In this document: piece by piece, positions 23,734-32,546 of the stretch
Layout: every line of letters begins with the position of its first letter
How positions within the stretch are numbered: the stretch's first letter is position 1
DNA from: an archaeon 13_2_20CM_2_53_6
GTDB taxonomy: Archaea; Thermoproteota; Bathyarchaeia; 40CM-2-53-6
Direction of reading: 5' to 3'
DNA length: 46,879 bases
Assembly: GCA_001915065.1 (NCBI GenBank)
Contig: MNDT01000026.1
Span: 1 to 46,879, forward strand
Made by a program: the position numbers and the translations under genes
The notes under the pieces: model-generated
The model's input: only the letters and a program-made list of their open reading frames with translations
Told to the model about the DNA's origin: nothing
Database searches by the model: none

Positions 23734-26700
23734 TCAGGCTTGAACCATTTGGGGCTTTCCCGTTACCTGTGACAAGCCCATATGAAGCTCGTGGCCCTCG
23801 ATCTGCCAGGTCTCTTCTAGAGTCGCGCCGGGTTTCGCCTGGTCTAATCGCAGGAGGAGTAGTGTCTTGGCTCGCACTTCTTCCATCAGCAAGTCCCTTT
23901 CGTCCTCTAGCCAACCGAGTCTTTCTGGATCAGCGACAGAGATGAATGTGTCTGCGAACGCGTCAACGGGGAGGTCGAGGCGTTTCCTCATTTCTTGCAG
24001 TCGGCGTATTACGTCTCTGACGAATCCCTCCCTTACTAGATCGGCTGGGATTGTAAGGTCCACGTAGACCCGTCCCTCGTCAAAGCTTCCTAGAGCATAA
24101 TTCTCAGGCATTTCCTCTCTCAGCGTCACCATCTCGCTAGTGATCTTGTAATCCTCATGGTCGGTCTTCAGCGGGAAGTGTCCGTCTGCTTTGAAAGCTC
24201 TCAGAAGCTCTCGTCCGTCTTTGGTGCGGAGTGCCTGCGCGACCTTGTTCGCGTTGCCCCGAAAGGCTGGGCCGAGGCCCTTGAAGTTCGGCTCAACGAT
24301 CAGCCTCTTCAATCGTTCTGCTTCTGTGATGCCTACGAGCCTGACATGTTTTGCATTGGTCCGTTGAAGGAGAAGCTCGTGGAGTGCTTTGACGGTGCGT
24401 GTTACCATCGGCTTGTCTGAGACTACAAGGATCCTTGAGACTGGCTGTCGAAGTTTGACCTTCTTTGACTGTCGAGCCGAGGCTACTGCTTCCGAGATGT
24501 GCTGGACAATTTTCACCTCCTCCTCGAGTGTCTTGTTAATCCACCTTCTCGACGGGCCTGGCCATGGAGTCATGTGGACGGTTTCTGGACCCTTCGGTTC
24601 TGTCCCTCTGAATGATTCTCGGTAGATTGTCTCGGTCACGAATGGCATCATGGGCGCTGCGAGGCTGAGCCAGGTCCTGAGGGCGTGGTGGAGGACTGCA
24701 TAGGCTGCGAGCTTGTCTCTGCTCTTCTTCTCCAGCCAGAAACGTCTCCTTACGAGGCGGATGTACCAGTGGCTGAGATCCTCTATCACGAAATCTCTCA
24801 GGGCCCGGGCTGAATGGTGGAATTCCATTTCTTCGTTATGCTCGCTGACGTTTTGGACGAGTCTCTCCGTTCGAGAGAGCAGCCACTTATCTTCCTGGCG
24901 GTACAATCTGGACAATCGTTGCAACGGCCATTTGAGTGGTGCAAATTTGTCTAGGCTCATGTAGAGTGTTGCGAATGCGTAGACGTTCCAGATTATCTGG
25001 AGGTCACGGGCCACTGCTTCGACCGCGTTCCATGAGAACCGGAAGTCTTCCCAGACGGTGGTTTGAAGCGTGTAGAATCGCAGAGCGTCTCTGCCATATT
25101 TTCCAATCACATCGCCCGGGCTCACAAAATTTCCTTTGGACTTGCTCATCTTCTCTCCATCTGGGTCCAAGGTGTGTCCATGCATGAGCACGGACTTGTA
25201 CGGAGTCTTATTGAAGACTAGAATGCTGGAGCCTAGCTGATTGTAGAACCAGCCTCGGGTCTGGTCGTGAGCTTCAACAATCGCGTCGGCTGGCCACCAG
25301 GCTCTCAGCTCCTTCGCGTTAGGTGGATAGTTTAGTCCTGCCCACGAGGCTACTCCAGAGTCAAGCCAGCCGTCGAGGACATCTGGCTCTCTCCTAGCTC
25401 TCCCGCCACACCTGCATCTGGTTTCAATTTGGTCCACGCCGTTTCTATGAAGCTCATACTTTCGTGGATGTCGAATGGCTATCTTCTCTAGCTCAGTTCT
25501 CGAGCCTACTACCGTGCGTTCTCCACACTCGTGACATGTCCAGACAGGGAGGGGAGTTCCCCAGTAGCGTTGACGGCTGATGACCCAGTCTCGAGCACCA
25601 ACCAACCATGCGTAGAATCGTTTAGACCCCGCCCATTCTGGGGTCCACCGGACACTCTTGTTCTCTCGAAGCATCTTGTCTTTGAAGTCAGTGACTTTGA
25701 TGAACCACTGGTCCGTGGCTCGCAGTATGAGTGGGGTCTTGCAACGCCAGCAATGGGGATATGAGTGCTCGATCGTCTCCTCTCTGAAGAGTAATCCCCT
25801 GGCTTCAAGGTCCTTGACGATCACCGGGTTTGCCTCTCTGACTTGAAGTCCGGCATATTTTCCCGCTTCAGGAGTGAAGCGTCCTGACGCGTCTACTGGA
25901 GACAGTACCGGTAGGCCGTTTCGCTGGCCTATCTCAAAGTCTTCTTCACCGTGCCCGGGAGCCATGTGGACCAGGCCGGTGCCGTCTGTCATCGTTACGT
26001 ACTCCGAACTCAAGAACACCCTGTGAAGCGTCCCGCCTGTCTTCTGATGAGTCTCTTCTAGCAAGGGCGGGACGTAGGAGACTCCCTCCAAGTCCTGTCC
26101 TTTCCGCTCCTCAAGGATCTTGTAGGGTCTTTCTCCCATTACCTGTGATAGTCTCTCTTTGGCGATTATCAGCTTCTCGCCGTCGACCTCCACACTCAAG
26201 TAGATCATGTTGGGGTGAACCATGACGCCCTCGTTTGCCGGTAGGGTCCAGGGAGTGGTCGTCCATATCAGGAGAAATTCTCGGGGCTTGTCGACGATGG
26301 GTAGTTTCACGTAGATGGAGTGGTCCTTGATCATGCGATACTCGTCTGTCACTTCGTATCCTGCTAGGGCTGTCTCGTCGTGGGGGCACCAGTGGACAAC
26401 TCTCAATCCCTTGTAGAGTAGCTTCTTCCGTTGAGCTTGTTTGACTGTCCACCAGACTGACTCGATATACCTGTCCTGGTATGTTACGTACGGACTTTCC
26501 CAATCCATCCATATGCCGAGATCCTTGAAGACCCGGGTCTGACTCTCAATGTTCTCATCAGAGTACTTCTTGCACTCGGCGATGAACCGGTCAATGCCGA
26601 TTACATTCTCGATATCTTTCTTTGATGTGAGATTGAGACTCTTCTCAACCATCACTTCGACTGGTAATCCGTGACAATCATAGCCCGGCTGGTCATGGAC

Positions 26701-26946
26701 ATTATGGCCGTTCATTCTCTGGAAACGTATGACCACGTCCTTCAGCGTCTTGTTCCAGCCCGTTCCCACATGGGGGGGATTGGTCACAAACGGTGGACCG
26801 TCTACAAAGTAGAACTTGGGTTTTTTCAGAAACCGTTTCTTCGTCTTCTCGTAGGCCCGGCTAGTCTTCCACCATCGAAGTATTTCTTCCTCGGACTTTG
26901 AAGGTTTGTAATCGCGGGTAAGTTTGCCTACGATTCCCTTGCTCAA
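23734..26946 (-). CDS. ileS: isoleucyl-tRNA synthetase
   Basis: Charges tRNA-Ile with isoleucine. The class I catalytic HIGH-like motif is in PPHVGTGWNKTLKDVVIRF, and KMSKSKGN is present in HTLDPDGEKMSKSKGNFVS. The long editing (CP1) insertion lies between them, and there is a Cys-rich zinc-ribbon segment (CHECGERTVVG with RCRCGGRAR) near residues 500-560. The C-terminal anticodon-binding region is alpha-helical (residues about 650-900), followed by a further domain. The length of 1070 aa and the PGYDCHGLPVEV segment fit the archaeal/eukaryotic type. The start is TTG. Confidence 0.96.
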   Translation of the reverse strand: MSKGIVGKLTRDYKPSKSEEEILRWWKTSRAYEKTKKRFLKKPKFYFVDGPPFVTNPPHVGTGWNKTLKDVVIRFQRMNGHNVHDQPGYDCHGLPVEVMVEKSLNLTSKKDIENVIGIDRFIAECKKYSDENIESQTRVFKDLGIWMDWESPYVTYQDRYIESVWWTVKQAQRKKLLYKGLRVVHWCPHDETALAGYEVTDEYRMIKDHSIYVKLPIVDKPREFLLIWTTTPWTLPANEGVMVHPNMIYLSVEVDGEKLIIAKERLSQVMGERPYKILEERKGQDLEGVSYVPPLLEETHQKTGGTLHRVFLSSEYVTMTDGTGLVHMAPGHGEEDFEIGQRNGLPVLSPVDASGRFTPEAGKYAGLQVREANPVIVKDLEARGLLFREETIEHSYPHCWRCKTPLILRATDQWFIKVTDFKDKMLRENKSVRWTPEWAGSKRFYAWLVGARDWVISRQRYWGTPLPVWTCHECGERTVVGSRTELEKIAIRHPRKYELHRNGVDQIETRCRCGGRARREPDVLDGWLDSGVASWAGLNYPPNAKELRAWWPADAIVEAHDQTRGWFYNQLGSSILVFNKTPYKSVLMHGHTLDPDGEKMSKSKGNFVSPGDVIGKYGRDALRFYTLQTTVWEDFRFSWNAVEAVARDLQIIWNVYAFATLYMSLDKFAPLKWPLQRLSRLYRQEDKWLLSRTERLVQNVSEHNEEMEFHHSARALRDFVIEDLSHWYIRLVRRRFWLEKKSRDKLAAYAVLHHALRTWLSLAAPMMPFVTETIYRESFRGTEPKGPETVHMTPWPGPSRRWINKTLEEEVKIVQHISEAVASARQSKKVKLRQPVSRILVVSDKPMVTRTVKALHELLLQRTNAKHVRLVGITEAERLKRLIVEPNFKGLGPAFRGNANKVAQALRTKDGRELLRAFKADGHFPLKTDHEDYKITSEMVTLREEMPENYALGSFDEGRVYVDLTIPADLVREGFVRDVIRRLQEMRKRLDLPVDAFADTFISVADPERLGWLEDERDLLMEEVRAKTLLLLRLDQAKPGATLEETWQIEGHELHMGLSQVTGKPQMVQA

Positions 26947-27052
26947 TTGTCATAGTGCTCCGAGGAGGGATTTGTGGAATCGAAGAACTCCGGCCTCGCT
27001 GGTGCTGGATGATTGTGTTCTTAAAAAGCTACGGGAGGACCTGCCCTGCTGA

Positions 27053-27403
27053 CTAACGGCTTCGACTTCGACTCTGTTGCTGGCTACGACTTGGATGCTG
27101 GTCTGTCTTCTCGCTGTCTCGACCCTGTACGGGTCTGAACAGGACGATGAGCCACCAGACTATGGCTTGCCCGGCAATTGTGAGGGACGTGAGGATAAGT
27201 CCGCTAGTTGCGAATAGAGGGACGAAGTATGTCAGGATGGAGGCTGTTGGAATGCTGGCGGCTTTTCTCGGAACTTGAGAGTTCTTGTTGAGGGCAGTGG
27301 GCAGGCTAAAAACGACTAGTCCCGCACTCCCGACCGCGATGAGAAGATCGACGAGACTCGTCTAGAAGGCCCCCACCCTACTCTTGAACATGATCTGGAC
27401 CAT
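27053..27403 (-). pseudogene. two-span membrane protein interrupted by an in-frame TAG
   Basis: From the ATG at 27403 (or 27391) the frame reads 13 codons, then TAG at 27362-27364, then continues open for 102 codons to a TAG at 27053-27055. The downstream part is clearly membrane protein-like: span one VDLLIAVGSAGLVVFSLPTA, span two ILTYFVPLFATSGLILTSL, then TIAGQAIVWWLIVLF, and a Ser/Arg/Gln-rich tail. No ATG, GTG or TTG follows the internal stop in time to include the first span. Most simply this is a recent nonsense mutation or a sequencing error. Recoding is unlikely because TAG ends many normal genes here. Confidence 0.55.
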
Positions 27404-27508
27404 CTAGAGGATCTATGTACTGCTGGTTGTGTTACTCTCGAAGACTAGAGGCAGGTAAGGTCTCATGAATCTTATTATCCCGTTCTGCTCCGTTCACAAC
27501 CGCGGCCA

Positions 27509-28513
27509 TTGATCACGCTCACACTTCTCGGGCAGAGAGATGGTGCTGCGCCAGCTGAGACAGTGAAAGACTTTCCCGAACAGATTCGTGATGGGGAGAT
27601 GCTCTGGGTTGACGCGGAGAGCCCGACCGAGGAGGAGCTTGGAGAGCTGAAGGAGAGATTTGGCCTAGATGAGTTCGCCGTGGAAGATGTGATCCACAAG
27701 GATCAGAGACCAAAGCTGGAAGATTATGGGAAGAATGTGTTCGCTGTAATCCATGTGCCGATTGTTAAAAATCACAGGAGCGAGATAATCGAGCTCTTCA
27801 TCTTCTTCCAGAAAAACTGGATCATAACCGTCCACTCAATGGAGTCGGAGCTCATCCAAGCAGTAGACTCCCGGATCAGAGCCAGGGGTCTTGCCCCGCT
27901 CGGAAACATCCCATCGCCAGATCTGCTCTATTATGTCTTCCTTGACTTTGCGGTGGATGCCTACTATCCGATTCTGGACGAGGTGGAGAATCGGCTTGAG
28001 GAGCTTGACAAACAGGCGGTCACGACGTTCAAGACCCGGGTGAGGAGGATGGAGAATGTTGTGCAGATCGTGACGACGATAGGAGGTGTGCGAAAACGGC
28101 TGATGGTCTTGAGGCGCTCTCTGACTCCCACCAGGGATATGCTTGGTATGGTGATGCGCGGTGCGGTTCCTTTCGTCGCGGATTCAAGTCTCAGGAGCTT
28201 CAGGGACGTGTATGACCACTCTTTTCAGCTGTTGGAGACAATTGACAATGATAGAGACAGGACGAGTGACGTTCGCGACCTCTACATCAGCCTACACTCT
28301 GCATCGACGGATAATACGATAAAGCTGCTCACGGCAGTTGCGACGATGTTTCTCCCCCTCAGCCTCCTGGCCGGCATCTACGGAACAAACTTCACTCCTG
28401 GCTTTTTCGAACCAGGGAGCGATAGCCCTCTGGGATTCTATCTTTTTGTCTCAGCAATGGTAATCATGGCTCTCGGATTCGTCTACTACTTCAAGAGAAG
28501 CCACTGGATATAG
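27509..28513 (+). CDS. CorA-like divalent cation transporter
   Basis: A 334-residue protein with a cytoplasmic alpha/beta N-terminal domain (GEMLWVDAESPTEEELGELKE; DEFAVEDVIHKDQRPKLEDY; NVFAVIHVPIV), a long helical stalk, and two C-terminal membrane spans. The pore-loop motif between them is GIYGTNFTPGF, where CorA proteins carry Gly-Met-Asn; here Thr replaces Met. CorA-family proteins form pentameric channels for Mg2+, Co2+ or Ni2+. The start is TTG. Gene and fold are firm; ion selectivity is uncertain because of the altered motif. Confidence 0.88.
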   Translation: MITLTLLGQRDGAAPAETVKDFPEQIRDGEMLWVDAESPTEEELGELKERFGLDEFAVEDVIHKDQRPKLEDYGKNVFAVIHVPIVKNHRSEIIELFIFFQKNWIITVHSMESELIQAVDSRIRARGLAPLGNIPSPDLLYYVFLDFAVDAYYPILDEVENRLEELDKQAVTTFKTRVRRMENVVQIVTTIGGVRKRLMVLRRSLTPTRDMLGMVMRGAVPFVADSSLRSFRDVYDHSFQLLETIDNDRDRTSDVRDLYISLHSASTDNTIKLLTAVATMFLPLSLLAGIYGTNFTPGFFEPGSDSPLGFYLFVSAMVIMALGFVYYFKRSHWI

Positions 28514-28723
28514 AAGACTCCCGGATTACATTTCAACCCTCGCAAGTAGTCTACAGATTAGACAAGGCGTATCACGTGTTTCTCCGAACTCAAACGCATT
28601 GGTCGAACCGTCGATGGTGGAGTTTATCGTGGAGCTAACACTATCCGACGTTCCTATCTCGCGCTGTCTTTCCTTCCCGGGACCGCGTCACTTGACGGAT
28701 TAGGGTCTGGTAACGACCTGCAA
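28514..28723. other. intergenic region, no gene seen
   Basis: About 210 bases between corA-like and the next ORF. No open frame with coding character, no clear hairpin or poly-T terminator is visible. Confidence 0.4.
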
Positions 28724-29044
28724 TTGGCAGACCCCCCTGTGAGTATGGATGCTGAGGCAGGGGAGATCGGGTTGGCTGCCTGGGAAGAACCGAAAGAGCT
28801 GGACACGGACAACGAGGCAGTAATCAGCCTCTACGACGGGATAAAGAAGATACTTGAGAACCAGAACAAGCCCAAGATCAAGGTCAAGCAGGAGCAAGGT
28901 CCAAGCATCCCCCGAGACGCTAGACATGTACTGCAATGCGGCAGGATTCTGAAGGTGGACGTTGAACGCAGACTAGTCATAATCACCGTGATGAAAGCCG
29001 ACGGTGAGCTTCACCAGCTCAGAATCGAAGCCAACCAAGACTGA
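28724..29044 (+). CDS. hypothetical acidic protein (106 aa)
   Basis: Starts at TTG 28724 or at ATG 28745 (seven residues shorter). The N-terminal half is acidic (DAEAGEIGLAAWEEPKELDT) and the C-terminal half has strand-like segments (CGRILKVDVERRLVIITVMK; GELHQLRIEAN) suggesting a small beta domain. No family is recognised. It has no obvious operon partner. Confidence 0.45.
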   Translation: MADPPVSMDAEAGEIGLAAWEEPKELDTDNEAVISLYDGIKKILENQNKPKIKVKQEQGPSIPRDARHVLQCGRILKVDVERRLVIITVMKADGELHQLRIEANQD

Positions 29045-29183
29045 CGAGAACAACATAGCGCATCGTTGAGAAAAATAGCATGATCCGTACTCGCTTGAAG
29101 GCCGGGTCCAGTACCTACTACTATGATAGTAACCTTTTTATGAGACAATCCCTTTCTTGCCGTTTGCCTTAGAGGCAATAAAA

Positions 29184-29477
29184 ATGACAACGACCAGTAG
29201 GCTTCTACTCGCAATAGCACTGCTGTCTCTGGCGGCAATACCATTCCTCGCACGGCCCGTCGCAGCTGACACCAACACAGGCACTTCAGGTCAGCCCAAT
29301 CAGAGCTGTCAGTCTGTCTTCCCGACGGGACCCCTATCTCCAGCAGGCTTCAACACAAACGGATTCGCGAATGCTGAGAACGTCTATGCCGGCTCCGGAC
29401 AAACCCTTCAAACCCCAGCAAACTCGGCAGCCGTATCACAGTACGATGTCGCATGCTTCCAAGTCGCACAGCACTAG
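29184..29477 (+). CDS. small secreted protein with Actinobacteria-like C-terminal motif (97 aa)
   Basis: A signal peptide (TTSRLLLAIALLSLAAIPFL, cleavage likely after ARPVAA) is followed by about 70 exported residues. These include SGQPNQSCQSVF, PLSPAGFNTNGFANAENVYA and the end SQYDVACFQVAQH. This pattern (GQPxQSC, SPAGFxTxGF, SQYDVACFQ) is one I recall mainly from small secreted proteins of Actinobacteria and Chloroflexota, which suggests transfer. I chose the ATG at 29184 because it starts the signal peptide; an upstream TTG at 29157 gives a non-basic lead. A TATA-like CTTTTTATG lies near 29134-29143, with a T8 tract after the gene. Confidence 0.65.
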   Translation: MTTTSRLLLAIALLSLAAIPFLARPVAADTNTGTSGQPNQSCQSVFPTGPLSPAGFNTNGFANAENVYAGSGQTLQTPANSAAVSQYDVACFQVAQH

Positions 29478-29501
29478 ACAAAACCCAACAACAACCCGTC
29501 C

Positions 29502-29509
29502 TTTTTTTT
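29502..29509 (+). terminator. poly-T terminator
   Basis: Eight T residues about 25 nt after the stop of the secreted protein, as expected for an archaeal U-tract terminator. No strong hairpin precedes it. Confidence 0.5.
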
Positions 29510-29565
29510 CTGACCTCTCTACTACAGCCAAATTATTTATCCGAAGAAACAAGATGATAGGTAGC

Positions 29566-29640
29566 ATGATCATGGCTTACTCCAACCGCCATGCAGAGGA
29601 CAATGACAAGGAGGAGAACGTGTTTAGTTGTACTCGCTGA
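29566..29640 (+). CDS. possible leaderless micropeptide (24 aa)
   Basis: A 24-codon ATG frame (MIMAYSNRHAED, then Asp/Glu/Lys-rich, ending SCTR). A TATA-like AATTATTTAT at 29531-29540 lies about 30 nt upstream, the spacing seen for leaderless genes here. Its 3' end overlaps the convergent Nre gene by 17 nt. Only the promoter spacing supports it. Confidence 0.25.
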   Translation: MIMAYSNRHAEDNDKEENVFSCTR

Positions 29641-30967
29641 TTTTTCTCTGGAAGTATGCCTTCTGGAGAAGGGCTGAGGTCTCGATCCAGCCACGCTTCG
29701 GTATCTCAAGTATTGTCGTCGCGTAGTTCAGCGCTGCGTCCAAGGAGTCGAACCGTTCGAACCTTGTCTTCAGGAGTGCTCGCAGACTCTCCCTAACATT
29801 CCAGACACCGACTGGCATTATGTACCCGGGGTGGATCTCTCTAAGCATTATTGCTCCGGCTTGTCGTCCTATCGAGTCGAGATGTTCAGAGACGGCCAGT
29901 CTTGCAGAGTAGTAGCAGCCTCCGGGTTTTGCGTAGGTTTTCCGTCCCCGGTATCCTTCCGAGTCTCCGAGCATTATGGGCCGGTATCCCCCAAGGGATG
30001 TGTAGTCGATCGTCTGAACATCCTCGTCCATGTTTACATCCGGGAAACTGGTGGCGAGGAGTTCGGGCTCGAACCAGGCCTCGATCCATTCGAACCTCCA
30101 GCTCTCGGGGGTGAGGATTCCAACGTAGACGTTGTCGAGGTAGGTGTAGTTGTAGACGCGATACTCGCCGATGGGCGGGTAGTGTCTGACCCGGGCCATC
30201 AGCCTCAGGCTGAGGTTGCTGTCGACCGCTGTGATGCTCCAGCGGGTGGGTACAAGCTTCCTCCTCTTACCCTCACCGAACATGCCTAGACTGAAGGCTC
30301 TCTGAATCCTCGTCACCAGAACGTTGTCTCTGTAAAGCTGGAGAACAGCGTCGTCTGCTCGTAGATCATGGTCGTAGAATGCCTTCTCGATCCTGTCGTC
30401 AACGGAAGAGTTTCCGGTCTGAAAGGAGGCTAGGGGCGCGATGGGGCCGAAGGGTTGGGAATCCTCACGCATGTCCAGGACCTTACGGGGGAGCCGTGCG
30501 AGAACCAGCTCTGTCTCAACAGGATTCGTCATCATCGCAACCTCCTGCAATGTATCGATGACCTTGCCACCCTTCTGCGCGTCCATGATGTGGGCTCTGC
30601 TGTAGCCGCGGAGGAGACTGTACCGATAGTCGACGATCTCGTCGAAGCCCTTACCCATCCACCATTCCGGCGTGTCAAGAATCGTCGTGTCCCCCGAGAC
30701 GGGCGGGACCATGGGTCCGACGAAGACTTTCGGATAGCCGAACCGGCCTACAAAGACTCCCGGCGGGCTTGAGCCGATTATACTCTTGGTGTCAAACTCG
30801 GGGTGACGAGTCTCCAGGGTCGCGGCTTTGAGGTGTATCGCACATCGGCGTTCGACCGACAGCCGTCTGACCCTCCTGCACATTGGACAGACAGTCTCAG
30901 GAGTCGAGATGATGCGCTCACGTCGCCATCCTGATCTGCCCATTCCATCGAACATGTTGGTAGACAT
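29624..30967 (-). CDS. Nre-family archaeal DNA-repair protein
   Basis: A 447-residue protein of the archaeal Nre (NreA/NreB) family, linked in haloarchaea to DNA-damage tolerance and PCNA. It starts with a zinc-binding CPMCRRVRRL and Cys/His segment, then the family core IIGSSPPGVFVGRFGYPKVF and VGPMVPPVSGDTTILDTPEW. A long conserved C-terminal part follows (PTRWSITAVDSNLSLRLM; GGCYYSARLAVSEHLD). The extreme C-terminus (SALLQKAYFQRK) could hold a degenerate PCNA-interacting motif. ATG start. Monocistronic and convergent with the preceding small genes. Confidence 0.85.
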   Translation of the reverse strand: MSTNMFDGMGRSGWRRERIISTPETVCPMCRRVRRLSVERRCAIHLKAATLETRHPEFDTKSIIGSSPPGVFVGRFGYPKVFVGPMVPPVSGDTTILDTPEWWMGKGFDEIVDYRYSLLRGYSRAHIMDAQKGGKVIDTLQEVAMMTNPVETELVLARLPRKVLDMREDSQPFGPIAPLASFQTGNSSVDDRIEKAFYDHDLRADDAVLQLYRDNVLVTRIQRAFSLGMFGEGKRRKLVPTRWSITAVDSNLSLRLMARVRHYPPIGEYRVYNYTYLDNVYVGILTPESWRFEWIEAWFEPELLATSFPDVNMDEDVQTIDYTSLGGYRPIMLGDSEGYRGRKTYAKPGGCYYSARLAVSEHLDSIGRQAGAIMLREIHPGYIMPVGVWNVRESLRALLKTRFERFDSLDAALNYATTILEIPKRGWIETSALLQKAYFQRKISEYN

Positions 30968-31205
30968 AGTCTACCCAGGACTCGAAAAATGTTCGACCTG
31001 ATAATGGGGCATTCTGTTAGACTAATGCTCTGACTGGCACTTAACGTTGAAGACGAGGTTGAAGCTGAGAAGCCCGGCGGTGTCACAGGGAGGATGTCGG
31101 GTTGTTCGTTCCTGGCATGATAAGAATCTAGACATCATAGAACCTTGGGCAGCCGCCAACTCTGGCTGGTCGCTCAGTCGACCAGTCCCGCTTGGCCACT
31201 AACTA
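30968..31205. other. intergenic region with hairpin 31166-31185
   Basis: No convincing gene in about 240 bases. CTGGTCG (31166-31172) and CGACCAG (31179-31185) form a perfect 7-bp stem with a 6-nt loop, about 20 nt beyond the stop of the minus-strand gene that follows. It could be its 3' hairpin. Confidence 0.35.
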
Positions 31206-31718
31206 TCAGATTGGGATTTGAAGGCGTGAAGCTCTTCTCCTGTACGCGACCCAGAGAGCAATTATCATTGCGAATATGGACATGATCGCGATCTGTGCAG
31301 GATTGGCAAACACCGATTGAACTCCCGTCTTCTGGACTATGGCGTCCCATTGGGTCGTCTCGAAGATTTGTCTTCCAGAGCTGTAGAGCCAGACTATGAA
31401 CAGTCCTCCGAGACACATCAGGACAATAGCGTAGCGCCCGAGATTTCTTCCCACTTCCAGTTTGGTGTGTCCCACGGTTGCGAGAGTGGGCTCTGGGAAC
31501 AAACCTTGCTCCTCGGTTTCGCCTATCAGTTCGAGGCTCTGCGTCTGTTGTTCTCCGACGCCTACCTGGGACGACGCCTGTCTTGTGAGGCTATCTAGAA
31601 TATCATCCGATGAGACACTGACGCTAGCCGTTTCTTCGAGCGGTTTTGCGCGTTTACGCTTACCGGAAAACCCGAATCGGAATCGTGCCTTTGGAGAGTC
31701 TTGGTCGACCGATTCCAA
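31206..31718 (-). CDS. two-span membrane protein with disordered N-terminus (170 aa)
   Basis: The first 85 residues are Ser/Glu/Gln-rich and low in predicted structure, with a basic patch (RFRFGFSGKRKRAKP). Two spans follow (YAIVLMCLGGLFIVWLYSSG; QIAIMSIFAMIIALWVAYRR). No family is recognised. The start is TTG. The next gene on the same strand (31927-32400) has the reverse layout, spans first then a basic disordered tail, so they may be partners. Confidence 0.5.
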   Translation of the reverse strand: MESVDQDSPKARFRFGFSGKRKRAKPLEETASVSVSSDDILDSLTRQASSQVGVGEQQTQSLELIGETEEQGLFPEPTLATVGHTKLEVGRNLGRYAIVLMCLGGLFIVWLYSSGRQIFETTQWDAIVQKTGVQSVFANPAQIAIMSIFAMIIALWVAYRRRASRLQIPI

Positions 31719-31926
31719 TTCCGTTCTCCCATCTGTCTTATAGTGCTGCTCCGATTTGGGAATAGACGTACCATACCAGACCCAGGCCTAAGACTATGTG
31801 GACTCCCCTAGTCCACGCGATGAACGTGTGATCAGGCTAGTCCATGTACTACTACCGAAAGGGGTGAGGAATGAGTGCGGGCCTTGAGATTTGTCTCTGG
31901 GCGCCGAGTCTTCGAGAACTGTTGGA

Positions 31927-32400
31927 CTAGTGTCTCTGATCGTCAGTGTATTGAAGCATGGAGCGATAAAGATCGTCGGCGTCTATTCTCGGTTTCCGGT
32001 GGCGTCGTCGGCTCGTTCTCGGCCCCTTAGGGGTTGGGGGTCCAGCTGTTTCCAGAAGGGGCACCGACCGTACAGACATCAGCTCAAGGCCCTCTTCTGT
32101 GCGCCGTGTCGGGACCGTCCATTCGTCGTTCTCTCGATGTCTGCTGCTCATTGAGCCCAGCAAGGTGAACGTGCCGAGCGCGAATACTGAGATTGTCACC
32201 ATGGACAAGATTGCGTCTGCGATGAGGCTTGTCCGGAAGAGGCTGATGATGTATTCTTGGAGATACACGTTGTTCAGGTATTCCTGATACGTCCAGACGG
32301 TAAATGAGAGTATGATGCCTGCCTGGGCTAAGATTACAAATTTGATCAGGCCTGAAACGTGCCTATGCTTGTCAGATTCCTCGTCAAAGGAGGGTGCCAA
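31927..32400 (-). CDS. two-span membrane protein with basic C-terminal tail (157 aa)
   Basis: Two spans (GLIKFVILAQAGIILSFTVW; ADAILSMVTISVFALGTFTL) precede a cytoplasmic-looking tail rich in Arg/Thr/Pro (GPPTPKGPRTSRRRHRKPR) ending in an acidic, aromatic segment. No family is recognised. The start is TTG. It lies upstream of the two-span protein at 31206 on the same strand, 208 bp away. Confidence 0.5.
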   Translation of the reverse strand: MAPSFDEESDKHRHVSGLIKFVILAQAGIILSFTVWTYQEYLNNVYLQEYIISLFRTSLIADAILSMVTISVFALGTFTLLGSMSSRHRENDEWTVPTRRTEEGLELMSVRSVPLLETAGPPTPKGPRTSRRRHRKPRIDADDLYRSMLQYTDDQRH

Positions 32401-32546
32401 TTTAGAACGCTCGCCTTTTTTCGCTCGGTTGTTTCATATGGTTCGACGCAATTTTTAAACAGAATGCAACTAGTCAAAGTGACTGCCAGTACCTTTCGAG
32501 TATCCTAGGATGCATCGTGTTCGGCTGATCTAAATAGTTCTTCGTT

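Noticed and set aside
27053-27403. In-frame TAG read as pyrrolysine or selenocysteine-like recoding
   Set aside because: TAG terminates many ordinary genes in the window, and no specific recoding signal is seen.
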